The position numbers and the translations under genes are program-made. The notes beneath the pieces are model-generated. The model had not been told where the DNA came from, did not search any database, and was given only the letters and a program-made list of their open reading frames with translations. From the NCBI RefSeq assembly GCF_007559025.1, contig NZ_CP041765.1, positions 2,538,679-2,602,678 on the forward strand: a stretch of DNA of 64,000 bases. The letters run 5' to 3'. Shown piece after piece: positions 37,514 through 47,704 of this stretch. Position 1 is the stretch's first letter; each line of letters starts with the position of its first letter. Origin of the DNA: Tomitella fengzijianii (lineage in GTDB: Bacteria > Actinomycetota > Actinomycetes > Mycobacteriales > Mycobacteriaceae).

Positions 37514-37832
37514 CTTCCGTCATCTCCTACAACAGGCACCCGCTCCCCGTCGGGCACCCACGTCATGATCATGGAACGCGACGCGCCGACGGCCATGGCC
37601 CAACACGGCACGTGCTCCGAAGTATTGCGCCCCGCGCCGACGGCCGGGACCGATCCGATGTCATCCGAGAAGGCGCAGCGCACATTCGGCACTGCGGCGA
37701 CGATTCCACCCCGATGGGACGATTCCCCCTACTGGAGGCCCGCCTTTACGGGGACGGCCGCCACCGGGCGGCTTCTGCAGCCTGGACGGCGTTGTTCACA
37801 GTTGTTGACGATACTCCCGCCGTCACCGGTGC
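37514..37832. other. Intergenic region without a recognisable gene
   Basis: About 320 bases between the lipoprotein start and the MFS exporter stop, both on the minus strand. The part next to the lipoprotein shows AGGAG upstream of its ATG and a small dyad around CATGATCATG. It should hold the lipoprotein promoter and the exporter terminator, but I see no convincing -10/-35 pair, hairpin or small gene. Confidence 0.5.
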
Positions 37833-39389
37833 TCAAGAGGCCGAATTGCCGTTGGCCGGGGCCGGCTCGCGCTCCGCCGTGCCGCCGCGCAGCAGCACGA
37901 GCACCGCCACTGCGGCGCAGGCGAGGAGCGCCGCGGTGGACCCTGCCGCGACGTGCATGCCGTCCACGAAGGAGCTCCGGGCCGAGTCGAGCAGCTCGGC
38001 GCCCTGCGGGCCGCCGATCTCGTCCGCGACGCGCACCGCGCCACCGAGCGTGTCGCGCACCGCGGTCGCCTGCTCCGCCGCGAGCCCCGCGACGTCCACA
38101 CCCGCCCGGTAGATGCCCATCACCACGCTGCCGAGCACCGCGACACCCGCAGCCACTCCCAACTCGTAGGAGGTTTCGGAGATCCCCGAGGCCGCCCCGG
38201 CACGTTCCGGCTCGACCACGTCGACGACGACCGCCGATGTGAGCGTCAGCCCCAGCCCGCTGCCGAGCCCCACCACCACGAAGCCCACGACGAACACGAG
38301 CGCGCGGCCGTCGACGCCCAGTGCCATCAGCATGACTGCGCCGACGGCCGCGAACAGGATCGATCCCGCCAGCGCCCGGCGCACCCCGATCCGGCGCGCC
38401 ACCGCGGCGGCGAGCAACGCCGCGACCATGCTCGCCGCGGTGCCGGGGGCCGCGAGCAGCCCGGCTTCCAGCGGCGAGTACCCGAGCACCATCTGCAGGT
38501 ACTGGGTGCCGAAGAACAGCACCCCCGCGAGCCCGAACACCGACAGCAGGTTCGTCAGGATCGCCGTGGAGAACACGGGGTTACGGAACAGGCGCACATC
38601 GATCATCGGGTCGGCCGCGCGGCGCTGCCGGGACACGAAGGCCCACCCGCACAGCACGCCCGCCACGACGAGGGCGCCCGTGAGCGGGCTCGGGCCGTGC
38701 GAAGCGGCGTCCTTGAGCGCGTAGATCAGCGGTACCAAGGTGCCCGCGGACAGCACCACACCGGGGAAGTCGAACCGGCCGGGGTGCGGATCGCGGGACT
38801 CGCGCAGCACGAACGGCATGGCGACGAGCATCACGAGCAGGACCGGGACGGCGACGAGGAAGACAGAGCCCCACCAGAAGTGCTCCAGCAGCCAGCCGCC
38901 CACCAGCGGCCCGCCGGCCGCGCCGCCGCCCCACATCGCGCCCCAGACGCCGATGGCCGTGGCCCGCTGACGGCTGTCCAGGAAAGTCGCGCGGATGATG
39001 CCGAGCGTCGACGGCATGAGCATCGCGCCGAAGAGCCCCTGCAGCACGCGGGCCGCGATGAGCATCGCGGGCGAGACGGAGAAGGCCGCGAGGACCGACG
39101 CCGCGCCGAAGCCCGCCACGCCGAGCATCAGCAGTCGGCGGCGCCCCACCCTGTCGGCCAGCACGCCCATCGTCACCAGCAGCGCGGCAAGGACGAACGA
39201 GTAGACGTCGATGATCCACAGCAGCTGCGCGGTGGACGGTTCCAGGTGCTCCGAGATCGACGGCACGGCCAGGTCCAGCACCGTGGCGTCGATGGCGATG
39301 ATGAGCACCGCCCCGCACAGCACGGCGAGCCCGATCCAGTCGCGCACCCCGGCCCGCGCCGATCCGCGTTCGGCCATCGTCGTCGACAT
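37833..39389 (-). CDS. MFS multidrug exporter, DHA2 (EmrB/QacA) type
   Basis: About 518 residues with 14 predicted membrane spans. Motifs are LIIAIDATVLDLAVPSISEHL in span 1, GVLADRVGRRRLLMLG after span 2 (MFS motif A), and RVLQGLFGAMLMPSTLGIIRATF in spans 4-5. GVWGAMWGGGAAGGPLVGGWLLEHFWWGSVFLVAVP is the DHA2 motif C region. ATG at 39389 (MSTTMAERG) is preferred to the longer frame, which would run through the operators. It is divergent from a TetR gene and probably repressed by it. Confidence 0.93.
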   Translation of the reverse strand: MSTTMAERGSARAGVRDWIGLAVLCGAVLIIAIDATVLDLAVPSISEHLEPSTAQLLWIIDVYSFVLAALLVTMGVLADRVGRRRLLMLGVAGFGAASVLAAFSVSPAMLIAARVLQGLFGAMLMPSTLGIIRATFLDSRQRATAIGVWGAMWGGGAAGGPLVGGWLLEHFWWGSVFLVAVPVLLVMLVAMPFVLRESRDPHPGRFDFPGVVLSAGTLVPLIYALKDAASHGPSPLTGALVVAGVLCGWAFVSRQRRAADPMIDVRLFRNPVFSTAILTNLLSVFGLAGVLFFGTQYLQMVLGYSPLEAGLLAAPGTAASMVAALLAAAVARRIGVRRALAGSILFAAVGAVMLMALGVDGRALVFVVGFVVVGLGSGLGLTLTSAVVVDVVEPERAGAASGISETSYELGVAAGVAVLGSVVMGIYRAGVDVAGLAAEQATAVRDTLGGAVRVADEIGGPQGAELLDSARSSFVDGMHVAAGSTAALLACAAVAVLVLLRGGTAEREPAPANGNSAS

Positions 39390-39444
39390 CTTCCGCACCT
39401 TCGATCTCCCGCCACGCTCCGAGCGCGGCGCTCGCCACATCAAA

Positions 39445-39494
39445 TACCGTCGGGACGGTACACAGATTATCACTGTACCGTCCGGACGGTACAG
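39445..39494. promoter_or_regulatory. Two palindromic operators between the MFS and TetR genes
   Basis: TACCGTC-GG-GACGGTA (39445-39460) and TACCGTC-CG-GACGGTA (39476-39491) share identical 7-base arms. The second is extended by CTG/CAG to a perfect 22-bp palindrome (39473-39494). Box centres are 31 bp apart, about three helical turns, suiting cooperative binding of two TetR dimers on one face. Confidence 0.85.
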
Positions 39495-39514
39495 TTCCGT
39501 GTAGGGTGATGTGC

Positions 39515-40048
39515 ATGACCACGCAGCAGTCCACGCCCGACAGAATCCTCGACGCCCTCGAGCGGGTGCTGCTGCACCAGGGGCCCGGGGCGGCGACGCT
39601 CGAGGCGGTAGCGGCGGACGCCGGCGTGTCCAAGGGCGGGCTGCTCTACCACTTCCCCACCAAGGAGGCGATGCTCGCGGCGATGGTGCGGCGCCTCGGC
39701 GCGCGCTCCGACGCGGAGTTGGACGCGGCGGTGGCCGGCGGGACCACCGTCGCCGAGTTCTACCTGCAGGCGCTGGACGACGACTCGTTCAGCGACAAGC
39801 CGCTCTACCAGTCGGCCATCGCCGCGCTGCGCGGCCTCGACGGGCGGCACGAGGACGTCCAGACCGCGATGACCGAGGTGCTGCGCGGCTGGGACGCGGG
39901 CCTGCAGAAGGAGTTCGACGACCCGGTGGATGCGGAGATCGTCCGGCTCGCCGGCGACGGCATCCTGCTCGCCGCGTTGCTGGATCTGCCTGCCCCGGAC
40001 CCGCGATTGCACGCACAGGTGGTGGCAAGGCTCCTCGGCCGCGAGTGA
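39515..40048 (+). CDS. TetR-family repressor of the divergent MFS exporter
   Basis: A 177-residue TetR regulator. The HTH reads DRILDALERVLLHQGPGAATLEAVAADAGVSKGGLLYHFPTKEAMLAAMV, and an all-helical ligand domain follows (TVAEFYLQALDDDSFSDKPLYQSAIAALRGL ... EIVRLAGDGILLAALL). ATG at 39515 starts MTTQQSTPDR; earlier in-frame starts lie nearly in the operator. The pair with the exporter and its twin operators is a standard drug-responsive efflux unit; the inducer is unknown. Confidence 0.9.
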   Translation: MTTQQSTPDRILDALERVLLHQGPGAATLEAVAADAGVSKGGLLYHFPTKEAMLAAMVRRLGARSDAELDAAVAGGTTVAEFYLQALDDDSFSDKPLYQSAIAALRGLDGRHEDVQTAMTEVLRGWDAGLQKEFDDPVDAEIVRLAGDGILLAALLDLPAPDPRLHAQVVARLLGRE

Positions 40049-40082
40049 TCCGCGCCGCCGCGCCCGTCAGGTCGGATACCCG

Positions 40083-41447
40083 TCAGGTCAGATAGCGGTA
40101 GGCCGGCGACCCCGGCACCAGTCGGTCGACCTGCATCGGCGACGCCTCCATGCGCGCGAGCAGTGCGGCCAGGTCCTCACGCTCACCCAGCTCGACGCCC
40201 ACGAGCGCCTCACCGGTCTCCCTGTTGTTGCGCTTGACGTACTCGAAGAGCGTGATGTCGTCGTCGGGCCCCAGGACCTCGTCCAGGAACCGCCGCAGCG
40301 CACCCGGCTCCTGGGGGAAGTCGACCAGGAAGTAGTGCTTGAGCCCCAGGTGCACAAGTGAGCGTTCGAGGATCTCCCCGTAGCGCGAGACGTCGTTGTT
40401 TCCGCCGCTGATCACGCACACCACCGTGGAGCCCGGCTCCAGGCGCATATGCTCGAGCGCCGTCACCGACAGCGCACCGGCGGGCTCGGCGATGACGCCC
40501 TCGGTCTGGTAAAGGTCCAGCATCGCGGTGCACACCGCACCCTCGTCCACCTGCAGCATCGCGATCCCGCCGCCGTCGGCGCGCGGGACGGTGGTGGTGA
40601 CCATCGGCAGCGACGCGTGCGTCACGACATGCGCGCCCGCCGCCAGCAGCACGTCGTAGGGCAGTGCGCCCACCCGGCGCACCGCGGCGCCGTCGACGAA
40701 CGGGTCCGCCTCCGACAGCGTGACCGGGCCGCCCGCGGCCAGCGCCGCCGTCATCGACGCCGCGCCCGCCGGCTCCACCCCCGCCACGTACACGCCGGGG
40801 GCACGGTCGTGCAGATAGGTCACCAGCCCTGCCATCAGCCCGCCGCCGCCCACCGGGACCACCACCGTGTCCGGGGCACTGCCGAGCTGCTCGATGATCT
40901 CCGCCGCCACCGTGCCCTGTCCGGCGATGGTGCGGGCGTCGTCGAAGGGGGGGACGATCGTCGCGCCGGTGCGCTCCGCGTCCGCCTGCGCCGCAGCGGA
41001 TGCCGCATCGAACGTGGTGCCGGTGACCACCAGCTCGACGTACTCGCCGCCGTGGGCACGGATGCGGTCGCGCTTCTGCTTGGGGGTGTTGGTGGGCACG
41101 TAGATCCGGCCGCGGATGCCCAGCGACCGGCACGCGTAAGCGACGCCCTGCGCGTGGTTTCCCGCGCTGGCGGCCACCACGCCCGACGCGCGCTCGTCCT
41201 CCTCGAGCTGCACCATCAGGTTGAACGCGCCGCGGATCTTGTAGGAGCGGACCCCCTGCAGGTCCTCCCTCTTGAGGAACACGCGGGCGCCGGTCGCCGC
41301 CGACAACCGCTCGCAGTACTGCAGCGGCGTGCGCACGACGACGTCGGCGATGCGCGCGGCGGCCGCCTCGATGTCGCCCGCCGCGGGCAGCTCGCCCCGC
41401 CCGCCGCGCACCCCGGAACCTGCCTGCATCTGCTCGTTGGTCGTCAC
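40083..41447 (-). CDS. ilvA: Threonine ammonia-lyase (biosynthetic)
   Basis: PLP enzyme deaminating threonine to 2-oxobutanoate for isoleucine synthesis, about 454 residues. It has VFLKREDLQGVRSYKIRGAFNLM with the PLP lysine, ASAGNHAQGVAYAC, VPTNTPKQKRDRIRAHGGEYVELVV, PVGGGGLMAGLVTYL, and CVISGGNNDVSRY. A C-terminal ACT-like regulatory domain follows (HYFLVDFPQEPGALRRFLDEVLGPDDDITLFEYVKRNN), so feedback by isoleucine is expected. The GTG at 41447 is the likely start. It lies 47 bp downstream of dnaE1 on the same strand. Confidence 0.93.
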   Translation of the reverse strand: MTTNEQMQAGSGVRGGRGELPAAGDIEAAAARIADVVVRTPLQYCERLSAATGARVFLKREDLQGVRSYKIRGAFNLMVQLEEDERASGVVAASAGNHAQGVAYACRSLGIRGRIYVPTNTPKQKRDRIRAHGGEYVELVVTGTTFDAASAAAQADAERTGATIVPPFDDARTIAGQGTVAAEIIEQLGSAPDTVVVPVGGGGLMAGLVTYLHDRAPGVYVAGVEPAGAASMTAALAAGGPVTLSEADPFVDGAAVRRVGALPYDVLLAAGAHVVTHASLPMVTTTVPRADGGGIAMLQVDEGAVCTAMLDLYQTEGVIAEPAGALSVTALEHMRLEPGSTVVCVISGGNNDVSRYGEILERSLVHLGLKHYFLVDFPQEPGALRRFLDEVLGPDDDITLFEYVKRNNRETGEALVGVELGEREDLAALLARMEASPMQVDRLVPGSPAYRYLT

Positions 41448-41493
41448 AACCCCCGATTGTCGCACCACCCGCGGGCGCCGCGGCAGTCCGGTC

Positions 41494-44400
41494 TCAGGCG
41501 CCCAGGCAGCTCGCGCCGAGCAGCGCCTTGAGGTCCCCCATCAGCGCCGAGGTGGGATCGACTCGCAACCGCTCGTCCAGGCGGAACAGGCGCACCTTGC
41601 CGCCGTCGCCGCTGACCAGCCGCAGGTGCACGTCCGAGGTGCCGGGGTGCCGGGTGAGCACCTGACGCAGCGTCTCGACCTTGTCGGGCGTGCACATGCG
41701 CGTCGCCATCGTGACCGCCAGCGGCCGCGCCACGCCCACCGAGGACAGGTCCGGCACCGCCAGGTCGTTGACGATGAGCGACCGTCGCTCGTCGCGCTCG
41801 GAGATGCGCCCCTTGAGCAGGACGATCGCGTCGTCGGCGACGTCCATGCCCAGCACCGAGTAGGTCTTGGGGAAGAACAGCACCTCGATGCCGCCGGTGA
41901 GGTCCTCGAGCTGTGCCGACGCCCACGGCAGGCCCTGCTTGTTCACCCGCCGGTTCACCGACGAGAGGATGCCGCCCACCGACACCTGGGTGCCGTCCTT
42001 GACCTTGCCCTCGAGGATCGCGGGGATCGACGTGTCCGACTGGGCCGCCAGGACATGCTCCACGCCGTTGAGCGGATGGCCGGTGACGTACAGCCCGAGC
42101 ATCTCGCGCTCGAGCGCCAGCCGGTGCTTGGTCTCCCACTCCTCGTCGGGTACGGGGATGTCGAACACCGACGAGTTCTCCTCCGCGGCCCCCGCCCCGC
42201 CGAACAGGTCGAACTGGCCGATCGCCTCGGCCTTCTTGGTGCCCATGACGGAGTCGACCGCGTCGGCGTGCACGAGCAGCAGCCCCTTGCGCGGATGCCC
42301 CAGGGAATCGAATCCGCCCGCCTTGATCAACGACTCGATGGCCTTCTTGCCGCACGCCGCCGCGTCCACCTTGCCCAGATAGTCCGAGAACCCGGTGAAC
42401 GCGCCCTTCTCCTCGCGCGCCGCGATGATCGAGGCCACCACGTTGGTGCCGACGTTGCGCACCGCCGAGAGGCCGAAGCGGATGTCCTCGCCGACGGAGG
42501 CGAAGTAGGTCCCGGACTCGTTGACGTCCGGCGGCAGCACCGTGATGCCCAGGTGGCGGCAGTCCGCCAGATACACGGCCGCCTTGTCCTTGTCGTCGCC
42601 CACCGAGGTGAGCAGACCCGCCATGTACTCGGCGGGGTAGTTGGCCTTGAAGTAGGCGGTCCAGTACGACACGAGCCCGTAGCCGGCGGCGTGCGACTTG
42701 TTGAACGCGTACCCGGCGAACGGCAGGATCGTGTCCCACAGCGCCTTGATGGCCTGCTTCGAGTAGCCGTTGTCCTGCATGCCCTTCTCGAAGCCCTCGA
42801 ACTCGGCCTCGAGCACGGACGCCTTCTTCTTGCCCATGGCACGGCGCAGGATGTCCGCTCGGCCCAGCGAGTACCCGGCCACCTTCTGCGCGATCTGCAT
42901 GATCTGCTCCTGGTAGACGATCAACCCGTAGGTGTCTGCCAGGATCTCCTTGAGCGGTTCCTCGAGCTCGGGGTGGATGGGCGTGACCTGCTGGCGCCCG
43001 TTCTTACGGTCGGCGTAGTCGTTGTGGGCGTTCATGCCCATCGGCCCGGGGCGGTACAGCGCCAGCACCGCCACGATGTCCTCGAACCCGGTCGGCTGCA
43101 TACGGCGCAGCAGGTCGCGCATCGCCACGCCGTCGAGCTGGAAAACGCCCAGCGTCTCGCCGCGCGCCAGCAGCTCATAGGTCTTGGCGTCGTCCAGCGG
43201 CAGGGTGTCCAGGTCCAGCTCGACGTCGCGGTTGGCCTTGAGGTTGTCCAGCGCGTCGCCGAGCACCGTGAGGTTGCGCAGCCCCAGGAAGTCCATCTTG
43301 AGCAGGCCGATCGCCTCGCACGACGGATAGTCCCAGCCCGTGATGATCGCGCCGTCCTGCGCGCGCTTCCACAGCGGGATCGCGTCCATGAGCGGTTCCG
43401 AGGACATGATCACCGCGCAGGCGTGCACGCCCGCGTTGCGGATCAGGCCCTCGAGTCCCAGTGCGGTGTCGTAGATGGTGCGCACGTCGGGGTCCGTCTC
43501 GACGAGTGCGCGCACCTCGGCGGCCTCCGCGTACCGCTCGTGCTCCGGGTCGGTGATGCCGGCGACGGAGATGTCCTTGGCCATGACCGGCGGCGGCAGC
43601 GCCTTGGAGATCCTGTCGGCGATCTGGAAACCCGGCTGGCCGAAGTGCACGCGGGCCGAATCCTTGATGGCTGCCTTGGTCTTGATGGTGCCGAAGGTGA
43701 TGACCTGGGCCACCTTGTCCTCGCCCCAGCGATCGGAGGCGTAGCGGACCATCTCGCCGCGGCGGCGGTCGTCGAAGTCCATGTCGATATCGGGCATCGA
43801 CACGCGCTCCGGGTTGAGGAAGCGCTCGAACAGCAGGCCGTGCGGCAGCGGGTCGATGTTGGTGATGCCCAGCGCGAAGGCGACCAGCGACCCGGCGGCG
43901 GACCCGCGGCCCGGCCCCACGCGGATGCCCACCTCGTGCGCGTGCCGCACCAGGTCCCCGACCACGAGGAAGTAGGCGGGGAACCCCATCTGCTCGATCA
44001 CGCCGATCTCGTAATCGGCGCGGTCCAGGTAGGCCTGCGAGGGCCCGGACGGGAAGCGGCCGCGCAGCCCGGAGGCGACCTCCTCGCGCAGCCACGAACC
44101 CTGCGTGTGCCCCTCGGGCACCGGGAAGATCGGCATCCGGTCGTGGTGGGCCCACACCTGCTCGTAGGACTCCACGCGCTCGGCCACCAGCAGGGTGTTG
44201 TCGCAGGCGCCGGGGACCTCGTCGTCGAACAGCGCCCGCATGTCGGAGGCGGGCTTGAGGAAGTAGCCGTCGCCGTCGAACTTGAACCGCGTCGGATCGT
44301 TGAGCGTCTTGCCCGTCTGCAGGCACAGCAGCGCCTCGTGCGTCTGCGAGAAGTCCTGTTTGACGTAGTGGCAGTCGTTGGTGGCCAGCGGCGGGATGCC

Positions 44401-45060
44401 GAGCTGCCGGGAGATGTCCATCAGCCCCGAGCGCACGCGGCGCTCGATCGACAGTCCGTGGTCCATGACCTCCATGAAGAAGTTCTCTTCGCCGAAGATC
44501 TCCTGCCACTTCGCCGCGGCCTCGAGCGCCTCACGCTCGTGCCCCAGGCGCAGGCGGGTCTGCACCTCGCCCGACGGGCAGCCGGTGGTGGCGATGATGC
44601 CCTCTGCGTGCTCGGCGATGATGTCGGCGTCCATGCGGGACCACTTGCCCAGCTGCCCCTCGATCGAGGCCAGCGAGGACAGCTTGAACAGGTTGCGCAG
44701 GCCCGTCGCGTTGCGGGCGACCATCGTCATGTGCGTGTAGGCGCCGCTGCCGGAGACGTCGTCGGACTTCTGGGACGGGTCGCCCCACTTGACGCGCTTG
44801 GTGTTGAAGCGGGACTCCGGCGCCACATAGGCCTCGATGCCGATGATCGGCTTGATGTCCGCCTTGACGGCCTGGTTGTAGAAGTCGCTGGCGCCGAACA
44901 TGTTGCCGTGGTCGGTCATGCCGACGGCCGTCATGCCGAGCCGGTGCGCTTCCGCGAACAGAGCGTCGGTCTTGGCGGCGCCGTCGAGCATCGAATACTC
45001 GGTGTGGTTGTGCAGGTGCACAAACGAGCTGGAATCCCCCGACTTCACCGCATCCGCCAC
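41494..45060 (-). CDS. dnaE1: DNA polymerase III alpha subunit, replicative
   Basis: Main replicative polymerase, about 1188 residues, the usual DnaE1 size. The N-terminal PHP domain begins [18 protein letters not shown] with MTDHGNMFG, the proofreading site in actinobacterial DnaE1. The catalytic core has [19 protein letters not shown] and [12 protein letters not shown] with the metal-binding Asp residues, then [21 protein letters not shown] and [25 protein letters not shown]. An OB fold and C-terminal domain follow. Of two close GTG starts, 45060 and 45048, the first is chosen. The 125 bp upstream probably hold its promoter. Confidence 0.97.
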   Translation of the reverse strand: MADAVKSGDSSSFVHLHNHTEYSMLDGAAKTDALFAEAHRLGMTAVGMTDHGNMFGASDFYNQAVKADIKPIIGIEAYVAPESRFNTKRVKWGDPSQKSDDVSGSGAYTHMTMVARNATGLRNLFKLSSLASIEGQLGKWSRMDADIIAEHAEGIIATTGCPSGEVQTRLRLGHEREALEAAAKWQEIFGEENFFMEVMDHGLSIERRVRSGLMDISRQLGIPPLATNDCHYVKQDFSQTHEALLCLQTGKTLNDPTRFKFDGDGYFLKPASDMRALFDDEVPGACDNTLLVAERVESYEQVWAHHDRMPIFPVPEGHTQGSWLREEVASGLRGRFPSGPSQAYLDRADYEIGVIEQMGFPAYFLVVGDLVRHAHEVGIRVGPGRGSAAGSLVAFALGITNIDPLPHGLLFERFLNPERVSMPDIDMDFDDRRRGEMVRYASDRWGEDKVAQVITFGTIKTKAAIKDSARVHFGQPGFQIADRISKALPPPVMAKDISVAGITDPEHERYAEAAEVRALVETDPDVRTIYDTALGLEGLIRNAGVHACAVIMSSEPLMDAIPLWKRAQDGAIITGWDYPSCEAIGLLKMDFLGLRNLTVLGDALDNLKANRDVELDLDTLPLDDAKTYELLARGETLGVFQLDGVAMRDLLRRMQPTGFEDIVAVLALYRPGPMGMNAHNDYADRKNGRQQVTPIHPELEEPLKEILADTYGLIVYQEQIMQIAQKVAGYSLGRADILRRAMGKKKASVLEAEFEGFEKGMQDNGYSKQAIKALWDTILPFAGYAFNKSHAAGYGLVSYWTAYFKANYPAEYMAGLLTSVGDDKDKAAVYLADCRHLGITVLPPDVNESGTYFASVGEDIRFGLSAVRNVGTNVVASIIAAREEKGAFTGFSDYLGKVDAAACGKKAIESLIKAGGFDSLGHPRKGLLLVHADAVDSVMGTKKAEAIGQFDLFGGAGAAEENSSVFDIPVPDEEWETKHRLALEREMLGLYVTGHPLNGVEHVLAAQSDTSIPAILEGKVKDGTQVSVGGILSSVNRRVNKQGLPWASAQLEDLTGGIEVLFFPKTYSVLGMDVADDAIVLLKGRISERDERRSLIVNDLAVPDLSSVGVARPLAVTMATRMCTPDKVETLRQVLTRHPGTSDVHLRLVSGDGGKVRLFRLDERLRVDPTSALMGDLKALLGASCLGA

Positions 45061-45184
45061 GTCCTGCCCGGTCCTTTCGCCGACTGCGCCCGGCCGACGG
45101 AGACCACCGCCGGCTTCCGCCGAGTCTAGGCCGTCGGCGACGGCGGCGTCCCACCCTGTCCTCGCGGCGGATGGGCCTCCGCGG

Positions 45185-45901
45185 TCACTGCAGGTACTGC
45201 ACCGTCGGGCGCACCGCGAAGCTGCCGAACACCGCGTCCGCGGGCAGCGCCTCCACCGCCAGGACGCCCGGGCGGGCGGACACCGCGCGCAGTTCCTCGA
45301 GGTCCGCGAGCACCACCAGGGCCACCACGCACGCGCACCCCCCGCGCAGCCCGTCCACCACCGCCGCCGCGATGTCCCCCCGCGCGGCGGTGTCCCCCCG
45401 TGCTGCGGTGTCCCCCCGTGCTGTGGCGGGATCCGTACGCGACTCGACGATATCGGCCGCCCGGGACTGGGCACGCTCGACCATCGCCGCCGGGTCGTCT
45501 GTGGCCGGAACCTGCACGGTGGTCACGGGGGTCTGCGCACCGTCCACGGGTACGTGGCCGAGCACCTCCGAAATGCGCACCGGCGCGACCACGCTCGCCG
45601 CCGTGTCCGGGACCATTCCGTGGCCGAACGAGACCAGCGCCCAGTGTTCAGCGTCCGGCGGGCTGTGTTCGGCGTCCGGCGGGCTGTGTTCAGCGTCCGG
45701 CGGGCTGTGCGGCTGAAGGGTCTCCGCCGCGCGTGCGGAGTACTCCTGGGCGGTCTCGCCGCTGTCGGGACCGAGCGAATCGGTCGTGACGGGCGGCGGC
45801 GGGATCGGGTTGGCCCGGCCCAGCAGGAACACCGCGATGATCACGGCGACCACGACGAGCACCGTCCACGCTTCCGCGGGGAGGCGCCGCAGCACCGTCA
45901 C
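45185..45901 (-). CDS. Unknown single-span membrane protein with tandem repeats
   Basis: A 238-residue protein: one N-terminal membrane helix ([18 protein letters not shown]), a proline-rich stretch, three SPPDAEH repeats, and a globular region [35 protein letters not shown]. Three ARGDTA-type repeats follow, then [50 protein letters not shown]. The GTG overlaps the rluD stop by 4 bases, so it is co-expressed with rluD and lspA. I do not recognise the family. Confidence 0.7.
   Translation of the reverse strand: MTVLRRLPAEAWTVLVVVAVIIAVFLLGRANPIPPPPVTTDSLGPDSGETAQEYSARAAETLQPHSPPDAEHSPPDAEHSPPDAEHWALVSFGHGMVPDTAASVVAPVRISEVLGHVPVDGAQTPVTTVQVPATDDPAAMVERAQSRAADIVESRTDPATARGDTAARGDTAARGDIAAAVVDGLRGGCACVVALVVLADLEELRAVSARPGVLAVEALPADAVFGSFAVRPTVQYLQ
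45371..45424. repeat. Three 18-bp in-frame tandem repeats
   Basis: Units begin at 45371, 45389 and 45407; the second and third differ at one base, the first is more diverged. They encode ARGDTA-like hexapeptides in the unknown membrane protein. The reading frame is kept. Confidence 0.85.
45644..45706. repeat. Three 21-bp in-frame tandem repeats
   Basis: Units start at 45644, 45665 and 45686 and differ at a single base in the middle copy. They encode SPPDAEH three times in the unknown membrane protein. Near identity points to recent expansion. Confidence 0.9.
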
Positions 45902-46827
45902 GCCGCCTCGCGCAGCACGTCCAACCCGTACTGCAGGTCCTCCGGGTATTCGCTGGTGAACTCCACCCAGCGGCCGTCACCCGGGTGGGTGAACGCCAGC
46001 GAGCGGGCGTGCAGCCACTGGCGCTCCAGGCGCAGCCGCCGGGCCAGGGCCGGGTCGGCTCCGTAGGTCGCGTCACCGCAGCATGGATGGTGCAAGGCGG
46101 CGAAGTGCACCCGAATCTGATGGGTGCGTCCCGTCTCCAGGTGCACGTCCAGCAGGCTGGCCGAGCGGAAGGCCTCCACCGTGTCGTAGTGGGTGACGCT
46201 GTGCTTTCCGTCGGACCGCACCGTGAACTTCCATTCGTTGCCACGGGCATGCCCGATGGGCGCGTCGATGGTGCCGCTGGACGGATCCGGGTGGCCCTGC
46301 ACCAGGGCGTGGTAGCGCTTCTCCACGGTGCGCTGCTTGAACGCCCGCTTGAGCAGGGTGTAGGCAAGTTCCGAGGTGGCCACCACCATGACCCCCGAGG
46401 TGCCCACGTCCAGCCGGTGCACAATCCCCTGCCGTTCGTGCACGCCGGAGGTCGAGATGCGGAACCCCGCCGCGGCCAGGCCGCCGACCACAGTGGGGCC
46501 CGTCCAGCCGACGCCCGCGTGCGCCGCGACGCCGACGGGCTTATCGACGACGACGATGTGCTCGTCCGAATACAGGATGTCCATCCCCGGGACCGGCTCG
46601 GCCTCCACGGCGAGCGGGCGTTCCGGTTCCGGCATGTCCACGTCCAGCCACACGCCCGCGCGCAGCCTCTCCGACTTGCCGCAGACGGTCCCGTCGATCC
46701 GTACCGAACCGGACTCGGCCAGGTGCGCCACAACCGTGCGCGAAAGCCCGGTCAGGCGGGCGAGCGCGGCATCGAGCCGCATCCCGTCCAGCCCGTCCGG
46801 CACGGGGATCGTGCGTGTGTCAGGCAT
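45898..46827 (-). CDS. rluD: RluD-type pseudouridine synthase
   Basis: RluA/RluD-family pseudouridine synthase for 23S rRNA, 309 residues. An N-terminal S4 domain ([31 protein letters not shown]) precedes the catalytic domain with [32 protein letters not shown] containing the catalytic Asp, [15 protein letters not shown] and [22 protein letters not shown] at 46827 overlaps the lspA stop by 8 bases. The lspA-rluD pairing is common in actinobacteria. Confidence 0.94.
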   Translation of the reverse strand: MPDTRTIPVPDGLDGMRLDAALARLTGLSRTVVAHLAESGSVRIDGTVCGKSERLRAGVWLDVDMPEPERPLAVEAEPVPGMDILYSDEHIVVVDKPVGVAAHAGVGWTGPTVVGGLAAAGFRISTSGVHERQGIVHRLDVGTSGVMVVATSELAYTLLKRAFKQRTVEKRYHALVQGHPDPSSGTIDAPIGHARGNEWKFTVRSDGKHSVTHYDTVEAFRSASLLDVHLETGRTHQIRVHFAALHHPCCGDATYGADPALARRLRLERQWLHARSLAFTHPGDGRWVEFTSEYPEDLQYGLDVLREAA

Positions 46828-47578
46828 CGCGCCGCAGGTCCTTTCCCTCGGTGGTGTCGTGAGGCCCGGTGGTGTCGTCAGGCCCGGTGGTGTCGTCAGG
46901 CCCGGTGGTGTCTGCACCGGAGGGCTCGTCTTCACCGGGCGGCTCGGCGGACGCGGCGGATGCCGCGCCGTCCTGCGCGGCGGCGCCGTCGCCGGCGGGA
47001 TCGTCCGCGGGCCGCTGCTGCGGCTCCACCCCGAACAGTGCCAGCGCGGCCAGCAGGATCGCGCCGACGGTGATCCCTGAATCGGCGAGGTTGAACACCG
47101 GGAACGAGCCCACCGCGATGAAGTCGACCACGTGCCCCTCGAGCGGGCCCGGCGCGCGGAAGATCCGGTCGACGAGGTTGCCGAGCGCACCGCCGAGCAC
47201 CAGCCCCAGGCCCACGGCCCACCACGCCGAGGTGAGCCTGCTGCCGTACCGGATGATGCCGGCCACCACCAGCAGCGCCACTATCGTCAGCACCCAGGTC
47301 ATGCCGGTGGCCATCGAGAAGGCGGCGCCGGGGTTGCGGATCAACGCGAAGCGGATGTCGTCGCCGATCAGCGGCACCGGCCGCCCTGGCGTCATCTCCG
47401 CGACGACGATCACCTTGGTGATGATGTCGAGCGCCAGGACGACCACCGCGATCACGGCGAGGATCAGCGTGCGGTTGACGCGGCGGCCGCTCCCGTCCCC
47501 GGGGCCGCCGCCCTGGCTACGGGTCCGCTCGCCGGTCATTGTCTGCACGCCCCGTTCACCCGATGTTCCCTCGCTCAC
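46820..47578 (-). CDS. lspA: Lipoprotein signal peptidase with repeat-bearing C-terminal tail
   Basis: Membrane aspartic protease that removes signal peptides from lipoproteins; a route for the lipoproteins encoded at 36473 and 47705. The core has four spans and the motifs [24 protein letters not shown] and VFNLADSGI, which hold the catalytic Asp pair. The cytosolic tail of about 70 residues is unusual, acidic, and includes TTGPDD repeats. The GTG at 47578 is uncertain; ATG at 47539 is an alternative. Confidence 0.92.
   Translation of the reverse strand: MSEGTSGERGVQTMTGERTRSQGGGPGDGSGRRVNRTLILAVIAVVVLALDIITKVIVVAEMTPGRPVPLIGDDIRFALIRNPGAAFSMATGMTWVLTIVALLVVAGIIRYGSRLTSAWWAVGLGLVLGGALGNLVDRIFRAPGPLEGHVVDFIAVGSFPVFNLADSGITVGAILLAALALFGVEPQQRPADDPAGDGAAAQDGAASAASAEPPGEDEPSGADTTGPDDTTGPDDTTGPHDTTEGKDLRRDA
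46851..46912. repeat. 18-bp tandem repeats in the lspA tail
   Basis: About three and a half copies of an 18-bp unit (GGCCCGGTGGTGTCGTCA or near it on the plus strand). On the coding strand they give [12 protein letters not shown] and TTGPHD. They lie in the cytosolic tail, after the catalytic core. Confidence 0.85.
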
Positions 47579-47648
47579 CGTTCCATCATCCCCTACCCCG
47601 CGTTCCGCGCCCGTGCACGGCCTCTTCCGGACTCCGCCCCGCACATGC

Positions 47649-47684
47649 CACGGTGGCGCCGCCCGCGCGGGCGGCGCCACCGTG
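47649..47684. terminator. Perfect 36-bp palindrome, terminator of the MTB12-like gene
   Basis: Eighteen-base arms (CACGGTGGCGCCGCCCGC and its complement) with no unpaired centre; as RNA about 16 bp of stem and a 4-base loop. It lies 20 bp past the stop of the lipoprotein gene at 47705 and 70 bp before lspA. It should separate the two transcription units. Confidence 0.85.
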
Positions 47685-47704
47685 ACTGCTGCGATGTTCC
47701 GGGA

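Noticed and set aside
41272-45129. A 1285-codon open frame on the plus strand
   Set aside because: It is antisense to dnaE1, rich in His/Arg/Gly/Val with no domain, and is produced by the GC-rich codon pattern of the real gene.
47649-47684. The perfect 36-bp palindrome as a mobile-element end
   Set aside because: It is a single copy placed right after a stop codon, with no partner repeat or transposase; a terminator explains it.
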